NCBI RefSeq assembly: GCF_036350515.1
Contig: NZ_JAZDUE010000003.1
Span: 248,001-312,000 of the forward strand
DNA: 64,000 nucleotides
Direction: 5' to 3'
Source of the DNA: Gordonia prachuapensis
Lineage (GTDB): Bacteria; Actinomycetota; Actinomycetes; Mycobacteriales; Mycobacteriaceae
Shown: positions 51,501 to 57,827 of the stretch, in pieces
Layout of the letters: each line of letters begins with the position of its first letter
How positions within the stretch are numbered: the first letter of the stretch is position 1
The notes under the pieces: generated by a model
Told to the model about the DNA's origin: nothing
Databases searched by the model: none
The model's input: only the letters and a program-made list of their open reading frames with translations
Translations under genes and position numbers: made by a program

Positions 51501-52391
51501 CCCGGCGGTGATCTCCCCGTGCATGGTCAGGTATCCGCCGACGGCGATGACGCCCACCATGCCGAACTGCGGGATGGCTGCCATCGTCGGGGTGAAGCGC
51601 GCGTTGATCCGGCCTGCGCGCAGACGACGCGAGAACAACCGCTCGCAGAGTCCGATCAGTTCGTCGACGGCGCGGCGTTCCTGGCCGAAGCCCTTGACGA
51701 CACGGACTCCGGTGACGGTCTCCTCCACGTGCTGGGCGACGTCGGCGGCGGCCTGCTGCGCCGACCACGTGGCGGCGAAGAGCTTGCGGCGCATGCGGAA
51801 CACCACCAGCGCCACCAACGGGAAGATCAGCAGGGCCACGCCGGTGAGCAGCGGGGACAGATAGGTCATGATGCCGATCGCGAACACCACCTGGACGGCG
51901 GCGCCGAGCGACAGCGGCGTCATGGCCAGCAGTCCCTGCACGATCTGCAGGTCGGAGATCGACCGGGAGACGATCTGCCCGGTGCGGATGCGGTTCTGCG
52001 CGTTACCGTCCAGATGGAGCAGGGTGTCGAGGAGCCGCAGGCGGAGACCGTTCTGCACCAGGATCGACAACCGGCCCGCGGTGAGCCGCCGACCGAACTG
52101 GCACCCGTAGCGGACCACCGCCAGGACAACCAGCCCGGTGACGATGAGCTGGATCGACAGTCCGTCGCGGACGGCGCCGGTGGCGTGGTCGATCGCTGCT
52201 TTGGCGAGCAACGGGGCGACGAGGTCGACCGCCACGGCGACGGCGGTGACCGCCAGTGTGACACCCACCAGCCCGGGGTGCCGGAGGCACTCTGTGGTCA
52301 GTCGTCGGATCCAGCCGACGCGTTCAGGGGTGTCCGGGGTGTTCGGTGTGTCGCGGCCCGGCCGCGTCGGTGAGTGAAGCGCGCTGATCAC
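48513..52391 (-). CDS. Fused tandem ABC exporter (two TMD-NBD halves), asymmetric
   Basis: 1292 residues from GTG 52391 (GTGA overlap with the EcsC-like stop). Two TMD-NBD units in one chain. NBD1: Walker A VGRPGSGKST (~390), signature LSGGQRQRV (~503), Walker B ILVLDD (~523), where the catalytic Glu is Asp, and a Q-loop position with Asp (VVFDEPFLY). NBD2: Walker A VGRTGAGKST, Q-loop VVPQEPHLF, signature LSSGQRQ, Walker B LLLLDEATATLD with the catalytic Glu. The halves are joined by a ~130-residue Gly/Pro-rich linker. Such asymmetry marks heterodimeric-type multidrug exporters. M. tuberculosis has two separate half-transporter genes in this area (Rv1272c, Rv1273c), so a fusion is likely. Confidence 0.92.
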   Translation of the reverse strand: MISALHSPTRPGRDTPNTPDTPERVGWIRRLTTECLRHPGLVGVTLAVTAVAVAVDLVAPLLAKAAIDHATGAVRDGLSIQLIVTGLVVLAVVRYGCQFGRRLTAGRLSILVQNGLRLRLLDTLLHLDGNAQNRIRTGQIVSRSISDLQIVQGLLAMTPLSLGAAVQVVFAIGIMTYLSPLLTGVALLIFPLVALVVFRMRRKLFAATWSAQQAAADVAQHVEETVTGVRVVKGFGQERRAVDELIGLCERLFSRRLRAGRINARFTPTMAAIPQFGMVGVIAVGGYLTMHGEITAGTFLAFATYIASMTALARLLTNLVVSAQLARAAVDRVYDVIDEPRDPTASNTATVPDGPLGLRLRDVGFGFGDRPVLTGVDLTVEPGECVAVVGRPGSGKSTLADLAGRYYRTDTGVVELIAADRAHPVDELAPDALHGAVSVVFDEPFLYSDTIAANILLGPSETAATGEPEPRLVSAARRADALEFIEALPDGFDTVVGERGLTLSGGQRQRVALARALYAESRILVLDDATSAVDATTEAQILRSLRDEHRTMLLLAHRRSTLALADRVAVLDGGRIVDIGTVAELDRRCELFRALMASADPEQVGRDVIAELPPSPALSSPDLDELWPSGSAESTPPSISVERPAIRRPAVPTTGPGGGGPKGGSGIGGALGSMPATPELTAAVDALPPADEQPSVDVDEVRAESRQFSLRRLLRPVRWLLAAAIATIAVDTLIGLAFPSLARAVIDAATQADESTLWWATGLGIVLVAVGWVASSAMTMTSTRAGERVLFGLRVRSYAHLQRLGLDYYERELSGRIMTRMTTDVDALSTFMQTGLSTAVVAALTLVGVTIALVLTDPLLGALILPVLPVLIAATIVFRRISSVAYTRSRELVSVVNADFQENIAGIKTTQTYRHIPAATDRFTRRTHDWVAARMVSQKAISIYFPFITFMSDIATAVAIAVGAHQITQGSLSAGTLVAFVLYLSMLFGPVQQLSQVFDGYQQAAVGLRRIGDLIRTRSSLADRDRQIPVPADGFDGCAQLDDVTFRYSGAHRDALTEVDLTIPPGTSLALVGRTGAGKSTIVKLLARYYDPTSGSVRMDGADIRDHPLEQYRARIGVVPQEPHLFTGTVADNIAYGRPGADRTEIAAAAAAVGAATMIAELPGGMNHPIGERGQGLSSGQRQLIALARAELVRPDLLLLDEATATLDQATEALVLAAGEALTHRRTSVIVAHRLATAARADVIAVVDDGRIVELGTHRELLALGKRYRAFWDAGVAPDADGIATAGDMRLR

Positions 52392-53143
52392 CGACGGCCT
52401 GGTGGGAGCCCGGTGTTGGTGCCGACGACCTCGCCGTCGATCGTCCACGTGCTCGGCGGCGAACCGAAGGCCTCGCGGGCATTGGCGATGACCCGTTTAC
52501 CCAATGCGCGGTTGCCGACCCCGCCGATCATCGCGCCGATCCCGGCCGGCAGCAGTTTGCCGAAGACCAAGGGTGCGCGCTTGAACGCGTACTTCTTCGC
52601 GACCTTGTTGACCAGGGTCTTGTTCAGCTTCGCGAGCCCGCCCCCGGGGATGCTCGCACCGCCCAGACGCCGCAGGGCACCACCCCGCGTGCCGACGAGG
52701 CGGCCGAGTGCGACCACACCCTCCTCGCCCAGGGCCACCGCGAGGACGAGGGTCTTTCGTCGTTCGGTGTCGTGCACCGGGATGCCATGCACCTCGGCGA
52801 TCGACAGTGCGAGCAGTGCTGATGCCTCGAGGAAGAAGGCGGTCTCACCGGTCATCGCACCGAGTGCGGTCATGGTGCCGACGCCGGGGATCGCCGCGGT
52901 CGCCCCGACCGCACCGCCGGAGCTGGTGACGGTGGTGAGATAGAGCTTCTCGAGTCGGGCGATGATCTGTTCCGGGGTCTCCTCCGGGTGCGCGTTGCGC
53001 AGGCTCCGCACGTACTTGGCCACCGCCGGCGCCTGGAGTCGCTGTGCGCGGTCGAGGAGACCTCCCGTCACCTCGACGGCCTTGCCGGGCGGCTGCTGAT
53101 CCGCGCTTCCCCGGCCGGCTCCGGTCCTGCGGTTCTCAGCCAT
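52388..53143 (-). CDS. EcsC-family-like protein
   Basis: 251 residues. A Gly/Ala-rich amphipathic stretch (~75-130: SSGGAVGATAAIPGVGTMTALGAMTGETAFFLEASALLALSIAEVHG) resembles EcsC-domain proteins, with HDTERRKTLVLAVALGEEG after it and another hydrophobic GKLLPAGIGAMIGGVGNRALGKRV (~200-223). Function is unknown; EcsC of Bacillus is encoded with an ABC transporter. Here its start overlaps the reductase gene by 8 bp and its stop overlaps the ABC exporter start by 4 bp, so all three are co-translated. The family call is by pattern only. Confidence 0.6.
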   Translation of the reverse strand: MAENRRTGAGRGSADQQPPGKAVEVTGGLLDRAQRLQAPAVAKYVRSLRNAHPEETPEQIIARLEKLYLTTVTSSGGAVGATAAIPGVGTMTALGAMTGETAFFLEASALLALSIAEVHGIPVHDTERRKTLVLAVALGEEGVVALGRLVGTRGGALRRLGGASIPGGGLAKLNKTLVNKVAKKYAFKRAPLVFGKLLPAGIGAMIGGVGNRALGKRVIANAREAFGSPPSTWTIDGEVVGTNTGLPPGRR

Positions 53144-54194
53144 TGGCGGGTACTCCGTTCTCGGGGGCGACGACCTCGCCTGGTTTCGGTGGCCCGGGCG
53201 GCGTCCCGTCGCCGAACGGTCGACCGCCGAGTTCCTCGCGATGATGGGGGGTCAGCCAGTTGCGCAGGTCCGGGCCGACCGGAACGACGCCGGTCGGATT
53301 GATGTCGCGGTGGACCTCGTAGTAGTGCCGTTTGATCTGGGTGAAGTCGATCGTGTCGCCGAACCCCGGCGTCTGGAACAGGTCGCGGGCGTAGGCCCAC
53401 AGCACCGGCATCTCCGACAGTTTGCTCCGGTTGCACTTGAAGTGACCGTGGTAGACGGCGTCGAAGCGCGCCAGCGTGGTGAAGAGCCGGACATCGGCCT
53501 CGGTGATGGTGTCGCCCACCAGGTATCGGCGGTCGGCGAGCCGGTCGGACAACTCGTCGAGTTTGGTGAACAACCGGTCGTAGGCCTTCTCGTAGGCGTC
53601 CTGGCTGCCGGCGAATCCGCAGCGGTAGACGCCGTTGTTGACCTCGGTGTACACGCCCCGGTTGACGTCGTCGATCTCGTCTCGCAGGTGCTCGGGGTAG
53701 AGCTCCGGGGCGCCGGACCGATGGTGCTCGGTCCACTCCAGTTCGAGGTCGATGGTGATCTGCGGGTAGTCGTTGGTCACGACCGCGCCGGTCGGGATGT
53801 CCACGACCGCCGGGACTGTGATGCCTTTCGGGTATCCCGGGTACCGCTTCTCGTACGCGTCCTTGAGCCGGGGGATCTGCAACACCGGATCGAGTCCACC
53901 GGGGTCGAGGTCGAACGTCCACGAGTCGGAGTCATGCGTGGGACCGCACATTCCCATCGACAGGGCGTCCTCGAGACCGAGCAGTCGCCGGACGATGATC
54001 GTGCGGTTCGCCCACGGGCAGGCACGGGCGACGACAAGGCGGTACCGACCGGCCTCGACCGGGAACCCGTCGCGTCCGTCGCGAGTGATGCGGGTGTCGA
54101 TGTACTGCGTGTCCCGGACGAACTCCTGTCCGGTCATCACGTAGACCCCCTGTTCCGTCGCCGCGCCTGCGGTGTCCGGGCTGCTGGTGTTCAT
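53136..54194 (-). CDS. Glutathionyl-hydroquinone-reductase-like GST (Xi class)
   Basis: 352 residues. A thioredoxin-like domain with catalytic Cys59 in ARACPWANRT, HDSDSWTFDLDPGG, ITVPAVVDIPTGAVVTNDYPQI and the C-terminal GST helices RRYLVGDTITEADVRLFTTLARFDAVYHGHFKCNRSKL match ECM4/YqjG enzymes, which reductively remove thiol adducts from hydroquinones. Actinobacteria use mycothiol in place of glutathione, so the thiol is probably mycothiol (inference). TACTGT is 7 nt upstream of the ATG. It heads an operon with the EcsC-like protein and the ABC exporter. Confidence 0.88.
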   Translation of the reverse strand: MNTSSPDTAGAATEQGVYVMTGQEFVRDTQYIDTRITRDGRDGFPVEAGRYRLVVARACPWANRTIIVRRLLGLEDALSMGMCGPTHDSDSWTFDLDPGGLDPVLQIPRLKDAYEKRYPGYPKGITVPAVVDIPTGAVVTNDYPQITIDLELEWTEHHRSGAPELYPEHLRDEIDDVNRGVYTEVNNGVYRCGFAGSQDAYEKAYDRLFTKLDELSDRLADRRYLVGDTITEADVRLFTTLARFDAVYHGHFKCNRSKLSEMPVLWAYARDLFQTPGFGDTIDFTQIKRHYYEVHRDINPTGVVPVGPDLRNWLTPHHREELGGRPFGDGTPPGPPKPGEVVAPENGVPANG

Positions 54195-54201
54195 GAGAAC
54201 C

Positions 54202-54266
54202 ACAGTAGTGACCCCGTCTGACTGTTGGCACGAGATGACCGGCGCGGTATATTCCATCCGGAATAT
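54202..54266. promoter_or_regulatory. Divergent promoters and PadR-type palindrome
   Basis: Plus strand: TTGGCA (54225-54230), 17 bp, TATATT (54248-54253). Minus strand: TACTGT (54207-54202), 7 nt from the reductase ATG, with TGCCAA 17 bp upstream falling on the same bases as the plus-strand -35. The palindrome ATATTCC-N4-GGAATAT (54249-54266) covers the plus -10 and start site. This fits autorepression by the PadR gene that follows. Confidence 0.65.
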
Positions 54267-54290
54267 TTCAGTTCGGACAGTGGAGGGCCC

Positions 54291-54953
54291 ATGGGAGCGA
54301 CCGCCCCGACGGCGGCGATGCCGCCGCTCGCGGTTCTGGTGCTGGGTCTGGTCGCCGAACGGCCGATGCATCCCTACGAGATGTTCCAGACGACGATCGA
54401 ACGCAACGAGGACCGGCTGGTCAAGTTCCGTCCCGGCACGCTGTATCACACGGTCGATCGCCTGGCCGACAAGCAATTGATCGAGGTACACGACGTGGAG
54501 CGGGAGGGGAATCGTCCCGAACGCACCGTGTACCGGATCACCGGCGCGGGGCGCACGGCGCTCGCGGACAGCCTGGAGGAGATCCTCGCCACCCACCCGA
54601 CCGAGTACCCGCAGCTCTACCTCGCATTGTCCGAGGCCCATGGGCTGCCACGGGCACGCGTCATCGAACTGCTCGGACGGCGGCTGGCGGCGATGCGGAC
54701 GGAACTCGATGCGCTGCGTGCGGGCGCCGACGATGCCGCCGAGCGTGCGGTCGCCGAGATGTTCTACCTCGACATCGGTTGCCGGATCGCGACGTTGAAC
54801 GCACAGGTCGACTGGCTCGATGACCTGGTCGGCCGGCTCGAGGCGCAGTCCATCGGTTGGTTGGACGACCCGGATTCCTCCTACCGCACCACCACCCTCG
54901 CCGGCGACCCAGGCGAGCACGACCACGCACACGAGAAAGCAGCCGACGAATGA
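54291..54953 (+). CDS. PadR-family transcriptional regulator
   Basis: 220 residues from ATG 54291. Winged helix: LAVLVLGLVAERPMHPYEMFQTTIERN and KFRPGTLYHTVDRLADKQLIE (PadR signature Y-x-x-LxRLxxxGLI-like), wing VYRITGAGRTALADSLEEIL. A long C-terminal coiled dimerisation helix (~115-175) and an acidic His-rich tail follow. It sits between a detox/ABC operon (divergent) and a drug pump (downstream, ATGA overlap), a usual role for PadR repressors of efflux genes. Confidence 0.9.
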   Translation: MGATAPTAAMPPLAVLVLGLVAERPMHPYEMFQTTIERNEDRLVKFRPGTLYHTVDRLADKQLIEVHDVEREGNRPERTVYRITGAGRTALADSLEEILATHPTEYPQLYLALSEAHGLPRARVIELLGRRLAAMRTELDALRAGADDAAERAVAEMFYLDIGCRIATLNAQVDWLDDLVGRLEAQSIGWLDDPDSSYRTTTLAGDPGEHDHAHEKAADE

Positions 54954-56461
54954 CTCTCCCGACGACGTCACCGACGCCGGTGACCACCCGCCCGTGGGCG
55001 GCGATGCTGGCCCTGTGTGTCGGCTTCTTCATGATCCTCGTGGACATGACGATCGTCGCGGTGGCGCAGCCGCAGATCCAGGTGGCCCTCGACGCCGACG
55101 TCAACGGCATCGTCTGGGTGACCAGCGCCTATCTGCTCACCTACGCGGTGCCGCTGCTGATCACCGGACGGCTCGGTGACAAGTACGGACCCAAGCGCGT
55201 GTACCAGATCGGTCTGCTGGTGTTCACCATCGCCAGCGTGTGGTGCGGCTTCGCGTCGACGATCGGTGAGCTGATCGCCGCCCGCGCGCTCCAGGGCGTC
55301 GGCGCCGCCCTGATCACCCCGCAGACGATGGCGCTGATCACCCGGATGTTCCCGCCGGAGAAGCGTGGCGCCGCGATGGGGGTCTGGGGCACGGTCGCCG
55401 GCGTTGCGACGCTGGTCGGCCCCTTGCTCGGCGGCGTTCTCACCGACTGGCTCGGGTGGGAGTGGATCTTCTTCGTCAACCTGCCGGTCGGTGTGATCGG
55501 ACTGCTCCTGGCCGCGGTGCTGGTCCCCGACGTCGACACCCACGACCATCAGTTCGACTGGCTCGGTGTGGTCTTGTCGGCGGTCGGCATGTTCGCCCTC
55601 GTCTTCGGTATCCAGGACGGGGAGAAGTACGGCTGGAACGGCTGGATCTGGGCCCTGATCGGCGGCGGCCTGGTGTGCATGGGCCTGTTCGTCTTCTGGC
55701 AATCCCGGATCACCCGAGAGCCCCTCGTCCCGCTGTCGTTGTTCGCCGACCGCAACTTCTCGCTCGCCAACATCGGCATCGCGTCCATGGGGTTCGCGAT
55801 CTCGGGCCTGATGATCCCCGTCATGTTCTTCCTGCAGCTGGTGGGCGGTATGACGCCGACCCAGGCCGCGGTGATGATGGTGCCGATGGCGGTGCTGACC
55901 GGGGTGCTCGCGCCGATCGTGGGACGGATTCTCGATCGGGTCCATCCGCGCGTCATCATCGCCTCGGCGTTGCTGCTCAACGCGGTCTCCGTCGGTTGGC
56001 TGGGAATTATCGCCCGCCCGGAGACACCGGTGTGGGAGCTGATCATCCCGTTGAGCCTGATGGGCGTCTCATCCGCCGGCATCTGGGCGCCCTTGGCCGC
56101 GACCGCCACCCGGAACCTGCCATGGCATCAGGCCGGGGCCGGGGCCGGTGTGTACAACACGACCCGGATGATCGGGTCGGTGCTCGGCAGCGCGGCCGTC
56201 GGTGCCCTGATGCAGACCCGGCTGGCCGCCCAACTGCCCGGCGTCGACACCGAACACAACACTGCCGGCGGCCCGCTGCCGGAATCGGTGCGCGAGGGAT
56301 TCGCCGTGGCGATGGGCCAGTCGCTCCTGCTGCCGGCCGCGGTGTTGCTGATCGGTGTCGTCGCGGCGCTGTTCTTCGCCAAGCCCCGCCACCAGGCGGG
56401 TCCGCCGGCCACGGTGGGACCTGGCGACACCTCCGCGGCAGGCCCGGTCGTCACGCGCTGA
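54950..56461 (+). CDS. DHA2-family MFS drug:proton antiporter
   Basis: 503 residues with 14 hydrophobic segments. LDMTIVAVAQPQI is close to motif D1 of DHA2, WVTSAYLLTYAVPLLITGRLGDKYGPKRVY gives motif A (GRLGDKYGPKR), and GPLLGGVLTDWLGWEWIFFVNLPVG gives motif C and its follow-up. The family exports drugs, dyes and biocides with H+ exchange. The start overlaps the padR stop (ATGA), so both are made from the padR promoter. Confidence 0.92.
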   Translation: MTLPTTSPTPVTTRPWAAMLALCVGFFMILVDMTIVAVAQPQIQVALDADVNGIVWVTSAYLLTYAVPLLITGRLGDKYGPKRVYQIGLLVFTIASVWCGFASTIGELIAARALQGVGAALITPQTMALITRMFPPEKRGAAMGVWGTVAGVATLVGPLLGGVLTDWLGWEWIFFVNLPVGVIGLLLAAVLVPDVDTHDHQFDWLGVVLSAVGMFALVFGIQDGEKYGWNGWIWALIGGGLVCMGLFVFWQSRITREPLVPLSLFADRNFSLANIGIASMGFAISGLMIPVMFFLQLVGGMTPTQAAVMMVPMAVLTGVLAPIVGRILDRVHPRVIIASALLLNAVSVGWLGIIARPETPVWELIIPLSLMGVSSAGIWAPLAATATRNLPWHQAGAGAGVYNTTRMIGSVLGSAAVGALMQTRLAAQLPGVDTEHNTAGGPLPESVREGFAVAMGQSLLLPAAVLLIGVVAALFFAKPRHQAGPPATVGPGDTSAAGPVVTR

Positions 56462-56515
56462 GTGGCTCACCGTGGCCCCGGGCTTCGCCTCCCACAGTCT
56501 GTCGGCCGACGCTCG

Positions 56516-56546
56516 TAGGATGCGGCACGAGAGTGGGAGGTGAGAG
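56516..56546 (+). promoter_or_regulatory. Promoter -10 and ribosome binding site of sbcD-like gene
   Basis: TAGGAT (56516-56521) followed by GGGAGGTGAG (56533-56542), 4-6 nt from the ATG at 56547. Unlike many genes in this window it has a leader with a proper ribosome binding site. Confidence 0.4.
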
Positions 56547-57827
56547 ATGACCGTGCCGTTGTTCGAGCTGCCCGATCCCGAGCAGACCGATGCCGAGCTG
56601 CCAGTTCCCCGGCCGCGGGTGATCGGCCGGGCCGAGTCGCGCCGCGAGCACGCGGCTCCGGGATCGGAGACGGCCCACGAGGTCACCTTCGTGCACACCG
56701 CCGACTGGCAGCTCGGGATGACCCGCCACTACCTCGGTCCCGAGGCGGCGCACGCCTACACCGCGGCCCGCCACGAGGCGATCGAACGAATCGGTGCACT
56801 CGCCGCGGAGGTCGACGCGGAGTTCGTGGTGGTGGCCGGGGATGTGTTCGAAGACCAGCGGGTGTCGTCGAGGATCATCCGGCGCACGCTCGACGCCCTC
56901 GCAACCTTCGGCGTTCCCGTCTATCTGCTGCCGGGCAACCACGATCCCTACGACGCGGCCGGGGTCTACCGCTCGCGGACATTCGTGCAGGCCTGCCCGG
57001 ACAACGTCACCGTCCTGTCGGGCGACGGCGTGCATCAGGTCCGCGACGGGGTCGAACTCGTGGCCGCACCATGGGCGCACAAACATCCCGGCGCGGACCT
57101 CGTCGGCCGTCAGGTCGCCCGCCTGTCGTCCGGCGACGGCATCCGGATCCTGGTGGGGCACGGGGGAGTCGACGAGATGACCCCCGGCAACGGCACGTCG
57201 CTCATCGGCCTCGGATCGCTCGAGACCGCGGTCGAGTCCGGGATCGTGGACTACGTCGCGCTCGGTGACCGCCACTCGGTGACGTCCGTCGGCTCCACCG
57301 GACGGATCTGGTATCCGGGTGCGCACGAGGTGACCAACTTCGACCACATCGAGGAGTCCCCGGGGCACGCACTCGCGGTCACCCTGCGCCGGTCCGGCGC
57401 GGCGCGTGAGATCGAGGTCGCGCCGCATCGCGTGGGGCAGTGGTCGTTCCGGACCATCTCCACCGACCTCGGCGGCCTCGCCGACATCGAGGCCTTGCGT
57501 GCCCGGCTCGACGACATCGACGACAAATCCCGCACGGTGCTGCAGCTGGGTCTCGTCGGGTCGATCTCGGTCGCCGACAGTGCCGTGCTCGACGATCTGC
57601 TCGACGAATGCGCCGACCGGTTCGCCGCGGTGACCCGGTGGGGACGAGCCGACGACCTCGTCGTGCTCGCCGACGACGCCGACCTCGGCGAGCTCGCCGT
57701 CGGCGGATATGTGCGTGACGCGGCCGAGGAACTGTTTGCCCGCAGCCGATCCGACGATCCTGACAGCGCGGGCAGTGCGCGTGACGCACTGGCGTTGTTG
57801 CGGCGGCTGGCGGGGAACGCACGATGA
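56547..57827 (+). CDS. SbcD/Mre11-like DNA repair exonuclease
   Basis: 426 residues. Metallophosphoesterase motifs: FVHTADWQLGM, VVAGDVFEDQR, LLPGNHDPYD, LVGHGGVDEM and ALGDRHSV, where the last is GDRH in place of the usual GHxH. The C-terminal ~120 residues form the partner-binding part. It acts with the next gene as an SbcCD/Rad50-Mre11 type nuclease on DNA ends and hairpins. The pair corresponds to M. tuberculosis Rv1277-Rv1278. Stop and next start overlap (ATGA). Confidence 0.88.
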   Translation: MTVPLFELPDPEQTDAELPVPRPRVIGRAESRREHAAPGSETAHEVTFVHTADWQLGMTRHYLGPEAAHAYTAARHEAIERIGALAAEVDAEFVVVAGDVFEDQRVSSRIIRRTLDALATFGVPVYLLPGNHDPYDAAGVYRSRTFVQACPDNVTVLSGDGVHQVRDGVELVAAPWAHKHPGADLVGRQVARLSSGDGIRILVGHGGVDEMTPGNGTSLIGLGSLETAVESGIVDYVALGDRHSVTSVGSTGRIWYPGAHEVTNFDHIEESPGHALAVTLRRSGAAREIEVAPHRVGQWSFRTISTDLGGLADIEALRARLDDIDDKSRTVLQLGLVGSISVADSAVLDDLLDECADRFAAVTRWGRADDLVVLADDADLGELAVGGYVRDAAEELFARSRSDDPDSAGSARDALALLRRLAGNAR

